Made by a program: the position numbers and the translations under genes. From NCBI RefSeq assembly GCF_000719285.1, contig NZ_JOFS01000028.1, positions 128,968 through 192,967 on the forward strand: a DNA stretch of 64,000 nucleotides, given 5' to 3'. This DNA is from Streptomyces bicolor (GTDB taxonomy: Bacteria > Actinomycetota > Actinomycetes > Streptomycetales > Streptomycetaceae). Each line of letters begins with the position of its first letter. Positions within the stretch are counted from its first letter, which is position 1. The notes below the pieces were generated by a model, which was not told the DNA's origin, did no database searches, and saw only the letters and a program-made list of their open reading frames with translations. Positions 49,972 through 58,400 of the stretch are shown in pieces.

Positions 49972-50940
49972 TCACAGCACCGCGACCGGGTTGACGGGCG
50001 AGCCGGTGCCGCCGGGGACGTTCAGCGGGGCCACCGTCATCAAGAACTCGTAGCGCGTGGCCTGCGCGCAGGCCCCGGAGAGTGCTTCCAGGTCGAGGTT
50101 GTCCAGCAGCGGTACGCCCATCGCGGTGATGGCGAGCGCGTGCACGGGGGAGGACACCCCTTCGACCGGGGAGGGCCGCACGTCGCTGTCGCCGTCGCCG
50201 CCGAGCAGGGCGATCCCCCGCTCGGCCAGCAGCGGCATGACATCGACGTGGCAGCCGGCGCCGGCGTCGTCCGGGTTCCAGGCGCCGAGCTCCCGACGGC
50301 GGCGGAAGTGGCCGGAGCGCACCAGCACCGCGTCGCCCTCGTCGATCGTCACCCCGAGCGCCTCCTCGGCGGCGAGGATCTCGTCGGCGTGCACGGCCCG
50401 GCCGGGCTCCAGCCAGTCGACGCCGAGGACGGTGGGCATGTCGATCAACACGCCCCGGGTCACCAGCGGGCCGAGCGAGGCGACGGAGCCGAAGTGCGCG
50501 CCCCTGGCGTCGACGACGTCGGCGGCGGTGCGGCCGTCGTACAACTGGCCCCGGTAGGCGATGTGGGAGAGCGCGTCGAGGTGGCTGACGCCCTTGCCGT
50601 GGTAGTCCACGGCGATGAAGTCCTTGTGGCAGGTGGGCTCCGGGGCCTCGATGTCGCCCAGCTCGGACATGTAGTGCAGGGCCGGCTTGGCGTTGTCCGG
50701 CCCGGGCACCGTGTTCCACGGCAGGGCCATCGGGACGACGGTCCCGGCGCGTACCAGTGCGGCGGCACGCTGGACGTGCTCGGCTTTCACCCGGTTCCAG
50801 GCGCCCCGGTCCGCGGGGGTCCAGCGCCCCCAGGTCTTGAGCGTGTCGAAGAGGGAGTCGAACTCCGCGCGGGAGACGCGGGGTCCGTTGTCGGCTGTGG
50901 AGGAAGAGGGACGAGGCGGATCGAACGGGCTCCTGGTCAT
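49972..50940 (-). CDS. Cyclase-family (kynurenine formamidase-like) metal hydrolase
   Basis: 322 aa from ATG 50940 (AGGAGC upstream). PF04199 cyclase family: IAVDYHGKGVSHLDALSHIA supplies the metal-binding HxGKGxSHxDxxxH motif, and LVRSGHFRRRRELGAW and GGDGDSDVRPSPVEG follow. Homologues are kynurenine formamidase, isatin hydrolase and polyketide-type cyclases. It is the last gene of a minus-strand unit after ABC ATPase, permease and binding protein (70 nt after the latter), so it may act on the imported solute. Confidence 0.87.
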   Translation of the reverse strand: MTRSPFDPPRPSSSTADNGPRVSRAEFDSLFDTLKTWGRWTPADRGAWNRVKAEHVQRAAALVRAGTVVPMALPWNTVPGPDNAKPALHYMSELGDIEAPEPTCHKDFIAVDYHGKGVSHLDALSHIAYRGQLYDGRTAADVVDARGAHFGSVASLGPLVTRGVLIDMPTVLGVDWLEPGRAVHADEILAAEEALGVTIDEGDAVLVRSGHFRRRRELGAWNPDDAGAGCHVDVMPLLAERGIALLGGDGDSDVRPSPVEGVSSPVHALAITAMGVPLLDNLDLEALSGACAQATRYEFLMTVAPLNVPGGTGSPVNPVAVL

Positions 50941-51010
50941 CGGTTGCTCAGCGCTCCTAGGCTCGGAGGGTGGATGTCGGTCCCGGTCGTGAAACGCGCG
51001 AACCGGGCCC

Positions 51011-52144
51011 CTACTTGCCCCAGATCTCGCGGTACGCCTCCCGGTAGCCCGACGGATCCCATGTCGTCGCGCCGTCGCTGTTGTCGGCCGTGCTGATGTG
51101 GACGGGGGCCACATAGCCGCTCGCGGGGCGGCCGGAGAAGGCGCGGTTGAACTCGTCGATGATCTGCCAGCCCTGCAGGGACAGCGGCTCGGGCACGGTG
51201 GCCGCCTGGTACTGCTCGCTGTTGATGCGCTGGAAGGCGGAGGGGTCGCCGTCTCCGGCACCGATGTTGAAGGGTGGGCCGGCCCCCTTCCGGCCGGCCG
51301 CGCGGAAGGCCGGTGCGGCATCCGCGAAGTACAGGTCGTTGATGGCGACGGAATGGGTCCATCTGTCCTGGAAGCGGGAGAGGAGCGAGGAGACCTCGCG
51401 GGGCGTGCGGCTGCTCGCGTCAGGGATCGGGATGTTCTCGTACGCGAGGAGTTCCACGCCCGCACAGGTGTCGAGTTCCTTCCTGATGAGCTCCGACTTG
51501 TTCCTGGCGAAGGGAATCGAGGCGTCGGTGAAGATCACGACACCGGCGTTGCCCCGGGACTGGGAGATCACCCATTGCGCGCTGACCCTGGCCACGTCCT
51601 CGACCTCGGTGGTGACGTTGGTGAAGAGCGCGGGACGCCGGCTGGGGCCCGGGGCGGCGACCGCGTGCCAGCCGATGAGCGGGATGCGGGCCGCGTTCGC
51701 CCGCGCCACCTGCCGCGAGGTCGAGTTGGGGTCGAAGCCGCCGATGACGATGCCCGACGGCTTGAGGGCGACGGCGTCACTCATGGCCGCCTGGATGCCG
51801 GCGGGGGTGCCGCCACCGTCGATCACCCGGACGTTCCAGCCGATGACCCGCCCGGCATCCCGCACGCCCTCGGCGGCGCCCGCGACGCCGGGGTTGGTCA
51901 TGGTCTGCGCGACATAGACGATGCTCTTTCCGGAGACGGCCGCGGGGCCGTCGGCCGGTCCGTTCCAGGGGACGTCGGACCGCTCCGCCCGGCTGACGGC
52001 GGCCTGGGCGCGGGCGTGGGCCGCGGGACACCCGCTCGGGCCGGAGGTGGAGTCCCCCCGCCCGTTCGACGAGCCGCGCTCACAGCCGGTCAGGACGGTT
52101 GCCGCGGCCAGCAGGGCAGCGGCGGCGGACCTGGCCCTGAGCAT
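51011..52144 (-). CDS. CUT2/ribose-type ABC transporter substrate-binding lipoprotein
   Basis: 377 aa from ATG 52144. Lipobox AATVLTGC (lipidated Cys). A type-1 periplasmic-binding fold with IVYVAQTMTNPG at the start, then VIDGGGTPAGIQAAM, GIVIGGFDP and the hinge-region FARNKSEL. It resembles ribose/autoinducer-2-like binding proteins. It captures a sugar or small polar ligand and delivers it to the permease. It is separated from the permease gene by a 165-bp MITE that ends 20 nt before the ribosome-binding region, which may alter its expression. Ligand unknown. Confidence 0.87.
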   Translation of the reverse strand: MLRARSAAAALLAAATVLTGCERGSSNGRGDSTSGPSGCPAAHARAQAAVSRAERSDVPWNGPADGPAAVSGKSIVYVAQTMTNPGVAGAAEGVRDAGRVIGWNVRVIDGGGTPAGIQAAMSDAVALKPSGIVIGGFDPNSTSRQVARANAARIPLIGWHAVAAPGPSRRPALFTNVTTEVEDVARVSAQWVISQSRGNAGVVIFTDASIPFARNKSELIRKELDTCAGVELLAYENIPIPDASSRTPREVSSLLSRFQDRWTHSVAINDLYFADAAPAFRAAGRKGAGPPFNIGAGDGDPSAFQRINSEQYQAATVPEPLSLQGWQIIDEFNRAFSGRPASGYVAPVHISTADNSDGATTWDPSGYREAYREIWGK

Positions 52145-52166
52145 GCGGGGAGTGGCCTTGCGATTA

Positions 52167-52331
52167 GAGCCTGTGTCATATCCCCGGCCGGGCGCGCGAC
52201 GCCTGGCACGCACTCCCCCACGCTCGAACAACCTCGCGCGAGGGCACCCCCATCGAGGGCGGCTCCGGCGCCTTGCGACGGCACGCACCAAACGCCGCGC
52301 GCTGATCCGGCCGGGGATATGACACAGGCTC
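52167..52331. mobile_element. 165-bp MITE with 25-bp perfect terminal inverted repeats and TTA target duplication
   Basis: Left terminal repeat 52167-52191 starts GAGCCTGTGTCATATCCC; the right terminal repeat 52307-52331 is its exact reverse complement. The flanking TTA is duplicated (52164-52166 and 52332-52334). There is no transposase. This is typical of a non-autonomous derivative of an IS5-group element (TNA-type target), a family attribution made from the 3-bp TTA duplication. It is inserted between the permease and binding-protein genes of an ABC operon. Confidence 0.88.
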
Positions 52332-52406
52332 TTACGGTGCACTGAAGCTCCTCGCGGAGGGATGTGCTGGTGGGCGCGGCCCGGTTGCCGGGCACGCGGA
52401 CGGGGG

Positions 52407-53564
52407 TCAGGGCGTGCTGCCCGCCGTACCGCCGTCCTGCGGCGGGGAGGGCGGCGGCTCCGTCGTACCGGGTGAATCGCGGGCCGGGGCGGCGCCGGTG
52501 CGCAGCCGGCGGCGCGAGGCGTAGCCGGCGAGGCCGACGGCGAGGAGCAGGGTGCCGCCGTGGAACAACGGGACCGTCCAGAAATCGGCGCCCAGCTGAC
52601 CGATGCCGGTGAGGCCGACGGCGAGGACGGCGACGGCGACGAGGGTGCCCATGGCGTTGGGGCGACCCGGCTTGATCGCGGTGGACCCGAGAAGAGCGCC
52701 GACGAACGCGGGCAGCAGGTAGTCGAGCCCGACGCTCGGGTTGCCGATCTGCTGCTGGGCCGCCAGCAGCACTCCGGCGAATCCGACGAGCAGCCCCGAC
52801 GTGGCGAAGGCGTACACGGTGTACTTCCGGATCGGGATGCCGAGGAGGTGGGCGGCGCGCGGGTTCGAACCGACGACGTACAGGTATCGACCGAGCGGCA
52901 GTCGCTCCAGCAGCAGCCAGAGGGCGATCGCGATCGCGAGCACGTAGAAGGCGGGGACCGGTAGGCCGAGGAACGTGGAGTTGTAGATGTCCGTGAAGGC
53001 GGCCGGGAGGCCCTGCGGGCCGGGGACGATCCGGCCGCCGTCGGTGATCCAGCCGGTGACGGCGTACATCATGCTGCCGGTCCCGAGCGTGGCGATGAAC
53101 GAGTCGATCCGGCCGAACTCGACGACGACACCGTTGAGGACGCCGACGAGGCACCCTCCGACGATCACCGCGAGACAGGCGAGCGGCCAGGGCCACCCGT
53201 CGTTGACGACCAGCTGCATCACCATGACGTGTGCGAGGCCGAGGCCGTAGCCGATGGAGAGGTCGAAGGCGCCGGTCACGATGGGGACCATGGCGGCGAG
53301 CGCGAGCACCGCCGGGATCGACTGGGTGGACAGGATCGAGTCGACGGTGTCGAGCGTGGGAAAGGTGCGCGGCAGGGTGAGGGAGAAGACCAGGAAGAGC
53401 AGCGCGGTGAGGGCCAGGAGACCGTAGGCGCCGATGAGGTGTCCGCCCGAACCGCGCAGTCGGGTCAGGTGACTTGGCCCGCCCCGACGGCCGAGTCGGC
53501 TCAGCGGGCCCGGTCGGTGAGGTCGCGGCGGCCGGGGCGAGGAGGGGGACGGCGAGGCGGTCAC
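52407..53564 (-). CDS. CUT2/ribose-type ABC transporter permease
   Basis: 385 aa from GTG 53564, overlapping the ATPase stop by 4 nt (GTGA), so the two are translationally coupled. After a Pro/Arg-rich cytoplasmic tail come 8-10 hydrophobic helices of the RbsC/BPD_transp_2 family, with IPAVLALAAMVPIVTGAFDLSIG, GTGSMMYAVTGWITDG and YVVGSNPRAAHLLGIPIRKY (the conserved cytoplasmic EAA-like loop of this family). The C-terminal tail is disordered and Pro-rich. Confidence 0.92.
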   Translation of the reverse strand: MTASPSPSSPRPPRPHRPGPLSRLGRRGGPSHLTRLRGSGGHLIGAYGLLALTALLFLVFSLTLPRTFPTLDTVDSILSTQSIPAVLALAAMVPIVTGAFDLSIGYGLGLAHVMVMQLVVNDGWPWPLACLAVIVGGCLVGVLNGVVVEFGRIDSFIATLGTGSMMYAVTGWITDGGRIVPGPQGLPAAFTDIYNSTFLGLPVPAFYVLAIAIALWLLLERLPLGRYLYVVGSNPRAAHLLGIPIRKYTVYAFATSGLLVGFAGVLLAAQQQIGNPSVGLDYLLPAFVGALLGSTAIKPGRPNAMGTLVAVAVLAVGLTGIGQLGADFWTVPLFHGGTLLLAVGLAGYASRRRLRTGAAPARDSPGTTEPPPSPPQDGGTAGSTP

Positions 53565-55066
53565 CGGTTGGTCGCTGTTTCGGCGGGAGGCAGCGTCGAA
53601 GCCGCCCGGGTGAGCCCGGCGACGGTCAGGGACGGGCCGCTCAGCTCGGCCGTCACGGACCCGCGGACGAAGACCAGGGCGCGCCGGCAGACGTCCGCGA
53701 CCTCCTCGAAGTCGGAGGAGACCAGGAGCACCGCGAGGCCGGCGGCCAGCGCCTCGTCCAGCAGGCGGTGGATCGCGGCCTTGGCCCCGATGTCCACGCT
53801 CGCCGTCGGCTCCTCGAGGACCAGCAGGCGCAGGCCCACGCGGAGCCACCGCCCGATCATGACCTTCTGCTGGTTGCCACCGGACAGGGTGGCGATGGCG
53901 GCCTCGCTGTCGCGGGGGCGCACCGAGAAGCGGTCGATCAGGGCGGCGGCCTCGTGGCGTTCCCGTCGCGGACCGATCCAGTGCAGCGCCGGCAGACCGC
54001 CCGCGCGGGGGTTGGCCAGCAGGTTCTCCCGTACCGTCAACTCGGCCAGGCAGCCCTCCAGTTGTCTGTCACCGGGCACGAGGGCGACCCCGAGTGCCAC
54101 GGCGTCGGCGACCGTACGAGGCCGGTACGGACGGCCGCCGAGGAGGGCCTGTCCGTCGAGGAGAGGTCGGGCACCCGTGATGGCCCGGCCCAGTTCCGTG
54201 TGCCCCGCGCCGGTGAGACCGACCAGGCCCAGGACCTCCCCGGCCCCGAGCTCAAGACTGACCGGTCCCGCGCCGGTGGTCCGTACGCCGTCGAGGGTCA
54301 GGACGGCCGGACCGTCGGTCGGCGCCGGAGCGCGGCGGTACTCGGTCAGCTCTCCGCCGACGATGTCCCGCACGAGGCGGGCCGGGCCGTGGCCCGCCAG
54401 CGGGCCGCGGCTGACGAGACGGCCGTCGCGCAGGACGGCGAAGGTGTCGGCGACCTCGTACACCTCGTCCAGGCGGTGGGTGACGTAGAGGATGCCGTGC
54501 CCCCGGTCGCGCAGGGCGTGCAGGACGCGGAACAGCCGGGCGCAGTCCGTGGCGGGGAGGCGCGCCGTCGGCTCGTCGAGGACGATGAGCTTCGCCCGTG
54601 CCGCCAGGGCCCGTGCGATGGCGACCAGTGAACGCTCGGCCGGAGCGAGCCCTGCGACCGGGTCGTCGGGGTCGAGGTGCCCGGCGACGGTCCGCAGGGC
54701 CTCGGTGCAGCGCTCCCGGGCCCGCCGCCAGGAGATCAGTCCGGCGCGGCGCGGATACCCGGCGCTCAGGGCGATGTTCTCGGCGACCGTCATCCACTCC
54801 ACGAGGCCGAGGTCCTGGTGGATGAAGGACATGCTGCGGGAGGCAGCATGGCTGCCGAGCGGGTGCCCGTCCACCGTGATCTGCCCCGCGTCGGCGTGGT
54901 GGACGCCGGCCAGCACCTTGATGAGTGTGGACTTCCCGGCCCCGTTGGGACCGAGGAGGGCGAGGACGCTGCCGGCGTGGACGTCGAGGTCGACTCCGGC
55001 CAGCGCGACGGTCCCACCGAACCGCTTGGCGAGCCCACGGACACGGACCAGAGGTTGCACGGCCAT
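53561..55066 (-). CDS. CUT2/ribose-type ABC transporter ATPase (tandem domains)
   Basis: 501 aa from ATG 55066. Two ATPase halves as in RbsA: first Walker A LLGPNGAGKSTLIK and Walker B LIVLDEPTA, with a degenerate signature LAPAERSLVAIARAL. The second half has the usual altered P-loop GLTGAGHTEL and an intact signature LSGGNQQKV with LLVLEEPTA. This asymmetry is normal for the RbsA family. It is the first gene of the ABC operon, driven from the 115-bp region upstream, and coupled to the permease by a 4-nt overlap. Confidence 0.93.
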   Translation of the reverse strand: MAVQPLVRVRGLAKRFGGTVALAGVDLDVHAGSVLALLGPNGAGKSTLIKVLAGVHHADAGQITVDGHPLGSHAASRSMSFIHQDLGLVEWMTVAENIALSAGYPRRAGLISWRRARERCTEALRTVAGHLDPDDPVAGLAPAERSLVAIARALAARAKLIVLDEPTARLPATDCARLFRVLHALRDRGHGILYVTHRLDEVYEVADTFAVLRDGRLVSRGPLAGHGPARLVRDIVGGELTEYRRAPAPTDGPAVLTLDGVRTTGAGPVSLELGAGEVLGLVGLTGAGHTELGRAITGARPLLDGQALLGGRPYRPRTVADAVALGVALVPGDRQLEGCLAELTVRENLLANPRAGGLPALHWIGPRRERHEAAALIDRFSVRPRDSEAAIATLSGGNQQKVMIGRWLRVGLRLLVLEEPTASVDIGAKAAIHRLLDEALAAGLAVLLVSSDFEEVADVCRRALVFVRGSVTAELSGPSLTVAGLTRAASTLPPAETATNR

Positions 55067-55181
55067 CCCCGGTGATCGGCCTGGCGGGTTCTTCCCGACT
55101 GTCAGGACCGATAGTAACGGGACAAATATTTACATGTCGGACACTGTGCGTCCGTGTGGCCCCAACGGGGCAGCGGCCGCC
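55067..55181 (-). promoter_or_regulatory. Promoter region of the ABC operon with AT-rich palindrome
   Basis: The segment ACAAATATTTACATGTC (55122-55138), containing the 8-bp palindrome AAATATTT (55124-55131), is strikingly AT-rich for this genome and includes direct TGTCC-type half-sites. It lies 55-75 nt upstream of the ATPase start and is a probable operator or promoter element for a sugar regulator. No cognate regulator is encoded nearby. Confidence 0.45.
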
Positions 55182-58061
55182 TCACCCGCCGTGGAGACCG
55201 CATTCGGCCCAGATGACCTTGCCCTTCGAGGTGTGGCGTGTGCCCCAGCTCTGTGACAGCTGCGCGACGAGGAAGAGGCCGCGGCCGCCCTCGTCGGTGG
55301 TGGCCGCCCGGCGCAGGTGGGGCGCGGTGTCGCTGGTGTCGAAGACCTCGCAGATCAGGGCGCGGTCACGGAGCAGCCGTACCCGGACGGGCCCGGTGCC
55401 GTGACGGATGGCGTTGGTGACCAGCTCGCTGAGTATGAGTTCCGCGGCGAACGCGACCTCGTCGAGGTCCCAGTCGGCCAGCTGTCGCATGGCCGAGGCG
55501 CGGATCTCGCTGACGAGGGCCGGGTCGGCGGGCAGTTCCCAGGTGGCGATCCGGTGGGGGTCGAGGGCGTGGGTCCGGGCGACGAGCAGGGCGATGTCGT
55601 CGCAGGGGCCGGCGGGCGCGACGGTGTCCAGAACCGCCTGACAGGTCTCCTCCGGCGTGCGTTCCGGGTGGGCCAGCGCCCCGCGCAGCTGGTCGAGGAC
55701 CACGTCGACGTCCCGGGTCCGGTCCTCGATGAGCCCGTCGGTGTAGAGGACCAGCTGGCTGTGCTCGGGGAGGGGGATCTCGATGGCCTCGAAGGGCAGG
55801 CCCCCGAGGCCGAGCGGGGGCCCGGCGGGAAGGTCCGGGAACGACACCGTGCCGTCGGGAAGGACCAGCGCGGGTGGGGGATGGCCGGCGCGGGCCATGG
55901 TGCACTGCTGCGAGGTCGGGTCGTAGACGGCGTACAGACAGGTCGCGCCGATGATGCCGGCGCCGTCGGAGGCCGGGTCCTCCCGGTCCAGTCGTCCCAC
56001 GAGGTTGTCGAGGTGGGTCAGGACGTCGTCGGGAGGGAAGTCGAGCTCGGCGAAGCTCCGGGCGGCGGTCCGCAGCCGGCCCATGGTGGCGGCGGAGAGC
56101 ATGCCGTGGCCGACGACGTCGCCGACGAAGAGGCCGACGCGGCTGCCCGACAGGGGGATGACGTCGTACCAGTCTCCGCCGACGTCGGATTCGGCGGGCA
56201 GGTAGCGATGGGCGACGTCGACGGCGTTCTGGTCGGGCAGGCCGTGCGGAAGCAGGTTGCGCTGCAGGGCCAGGGCCATGGTCCGTTCGCGGGTGTAGCG
56301 CCGTGCGTTGTCGATCGAGAGTGCCGCGCGGGCGGCGAGTTCCTGGGCCAGTGAGCGGTCGTCGTCCTCGAAGGGTGCGGGGTCCTCGGCGCGGTAGAAG
56401 CCGGCGACACCCAGCACGACGCCGCGGGCGACCAGTGGCACCGCGATGAGGGAGTGAACCCGGCTCAGCAACTGTTCCGAATGCTCGGGATCCTGGGCGA
56501 GCCAGCCCGACGCCGCCCTCAGGTCCGGTTCCAGCACCGCCTGCCCACTCGCCAGGGATCGCAGCTGCGGCGTGGTCGGTCCGTACTCGACCTGCTGGCC
56601 GACCGGCCTGAACGGGCAGTCGTCGCGGATGCCGTGGACCACCGTGCGGCGCAGGTCATGGCGGGGATCGGCGGCCTCCTCGCCGCGCAGTACCGCATCG
56701 GGCAGGTCGACGGTGACGAAGTCGGCCAGTCGCGGCACCGCGGTCTCGGCGAGTTCCTGGGCGGTCCGGCGGACGTCCAGGGTGGTGCCGATGCGGGTAC
56801 CGGCCTCGGACAACAGCTCGAGGCGGCGTCGCGCGGCCAGGGCGTACGTCGCCACGTGCGGCTCTCCCACCAGGACGAGCCCTGTCGCGGGGGATGGGGC
56901 GTCGTGCTGATCGTCCCTCGCGCCGCCGCCGCCGACGTCGGCGGTCGGGAGACCGTCGCCGCCCACGGTGACCTGACCGGGTGCCGCCTCGGGAAGGTGG
57001 CCGGACGGCGGTGGGGAGGAGAACCCGGGGGCCGCGACGGCGGGGGCCGCCCCGGACGGCGGGGTGACGAGGGAGAGGGCAGGTGCGGGGGAGAGCGCAC
57101 GTGCGAGGGAGAGGACGGACGGCTCGTCGACCTGGTGCGGAATCGCGTCCGCGAGTGGCGGGGGGCCGGGGAGCACGGCCTCGACGGCGAAGCCCTCCAC
57201 TCCGGAAGCGCTTCGCATCGGACGGCTCATGAGGGTGATCCGCCGGTCACCGGGCAGGGCCACGTCGACGGCGCCCCGCTGTGCGCGGGAGATCAGCTCG
57301 GCGGCCTTCTCCAGGAGGACCGCCCGCTCCTGGGGGCGCAGCACCGAGGCCAGCTGGTCCACCCCGATCATGTGGCGCACGCCTGCCGCGGTCTCGGCCC
57401 CCGCGTTCAGGTACGCCCGCAGCAGAGCGCGCTCACGCGTGGAACGCAGCCGCAGCAGGCGCCGTTCGATGGCCGAGGCCGCTCTGCGTATCACGGTTTC
57501 CAGGGACGGGTCCTCCGCGTTGCGCGGATAGCCGAGGCACAGGACGCCCTCGATGCGTCCGCTGAGCGGGTCGTGCAGGGGAAGGGCGCGGCAGGCGCTG
57601 CCCTGGGAGCGCTCGGCGAAGTGCTCGGCGCCGTAGACCCGGATGAGCTGCCGCTCCGCCAGTGCGAGCCCGATGCCGTTGGTACCGGCGACCCGCTCGG
57701 TGAAGACGAACCCCGGGGCGCTCTGGAACGCGGGGAGACTCCTGGCCAGCGACGCCTTGCCGAAACGGCGCAGGAGAACCGTTCCGCTCGCATCGGCGAC
57801 GGAGATGTTCATCTCGCTGCCGTCGAACCTGGACTGCAGCCGGTCGAGCACGGGCGCGGCGGCGCGGACGATCCGCCCGTCAGGTTCGAAATCGTCCCGG
57901 TAGGGAAGGTCGGACTGGTTCGGTGACAGGCCCAGCGCTCGGGAGCGCTGCCAGGAGCTCAGGATCGAGGGTCGAACGCCCGCCTCGATCGGCTCACCCT
58001 GGAGAAACAGCTCACGAAAGCGGGCGGGCCCCGTGCCGCCTGTCGCACGCCCCGTCAGCAT
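55182..58061 (-). CDS. GAF-GAF-PP2C (SpoIIE)-HATPase multidomain regulator
   Basis: 959 aa from ATG 58061 (ATG 58103 and TTG 58112 are upstream alternatives without ribosome-binding sites). The N-terminal AcoR-like GAF domain shows ILSSWQRSRALGLSP and FTERVAGTNGIGLALAERQ. A Pro/Ala linker and a second GAF domain (about 420-600) follow, then a SpoIIE-type PP2C phosphatase (GGDWYDVIPLSG, VGDVVGHGMLSA, LYTDGLIEDR) and a C-terminal RsbW-like HATPase (ELVTNAIRHGTG, GRGLFLVAQLS). It should dephosphorylate an anti-sigma antagonist and may itself bind a sigma factor, coupling a small-molecule signal to sigma control. Confidence 0.9.
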   Translation of the reverse strand: MLTGRATGGTGPARFRELFLQGEPIEAGVRPSILSSWQRSRALGLSPNQSDLPYRDDFEPDGRIVRAAAPVLDRLQSRFDGSEMNISVADASGTVLLRRFGKASLARSLPAFQSAPGFVFTERVAGTNGIGLALAERQLIRVYGAEHFAERSQGSACRALPLHDPLSGRIEGVLCLGYPRNAEDPSLETVIRRAASAIERRLLRLRSTRERALLRAYLNAGAETAAGVRHMIGVDQLASVLRPQERAVLLEKAAELISRAQRGAVDVALPGDRRITLMSRPMRSASGVEGFAVEAVLPGPPPLADAIPHQVDEPSVLSLARALSPAPALSLVTPPSGAAPAVAAPGFSSPPPSGHLPEAAPGQVTVGGDGLPTADVGGGGARDDQHDAPSPATGLVLVGEPHVATYALAARRRLELLSEAGTRIGTTLDVRRTAQELAETAVPRLADFVTVDLPDAVLRGEEAADPRHDLRRTVVHGIRDDCPFRPVGQQVEYGPTTPQLRSLASGQAVLEPDLRAASGWLAQDPEHSEQLLSRVHSLIAVPLVARGVVLGVAGFYRAEDPAPFEDDDRSLAQELAARAALSIDNARRYTRERTMALALQRNLLPHGLPDQNAVDVAHRYLPAESDVGGDWYDVIPLSGSRVGLFVGDVVGHGMLSAATMGRLRTAARSFAELDFPPDDVLTHLDNLVGRLDREDPASDGAGIIGATCLYAVYDPTSQQCTMARAGHPPPALVLPDGTVSFPDLPAGPPLGLGGLPFEAIEIPLPEHSQLVLYTDGLIEDRTRDVDVVLDQLRGALAHPERTPEETCQAVLDTVAPAGPCDDIALLVARTHALDPHRIATWELPADPALVSEIRASAMRQLADWDLDEVAFAAELILSELVTNAIRHGTGPVRVRLLRDRALICEVFDTSDTAPHLRRAATTDEGGRGLFLVAQLSQSWGTRHTSKGKVIWAECGLHGG

Positions 58062-58400
58062 CGATTCGCCGCCGGACCGGACCACGCCTCGCCTCACTCG
58101 CATGCTCGACAATGCGCATTTCGAAAGAATCTGGCATTGATGAGGATACGAGCATCCGGGACATGAGTCACGGCTCGTAAGATTCCTTACGGAGGATAAT
58201 CGAACGCATGTGCGCGGAATGGTGGCAGGTGCATCCGCCGGGAAGTCCCGTCACTCGGGAGCCACCGCGCACACCTGTCAACTTCCTTCCGGATGCGCAT
58301 CGTTGCTCGACCGGAGAAGTTCGTTTTCCACTGGTCTCTTTCGGGCACATCCGTTACCTGTCATCCGTTCCCAGGCGGCAGAGCGCTCGATGGGGGATAC
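58062..58400. other. 339-bp divergent intergenic region
   Basis: It holds the promoters of the GAF-phosphatase gene (minus) and of the NTPase gene (plus). It is notably less GC-rich than its surroundings, with TTCGAAAGAATCTGG and GTAAGATTCCTTACGGAGGA stretches. A short plus frame (58208-58408, 66 codons) is preceded by GGAGGA but has no recognisable product. No palindrome or terminator is convincing. Confidence 0.45.
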
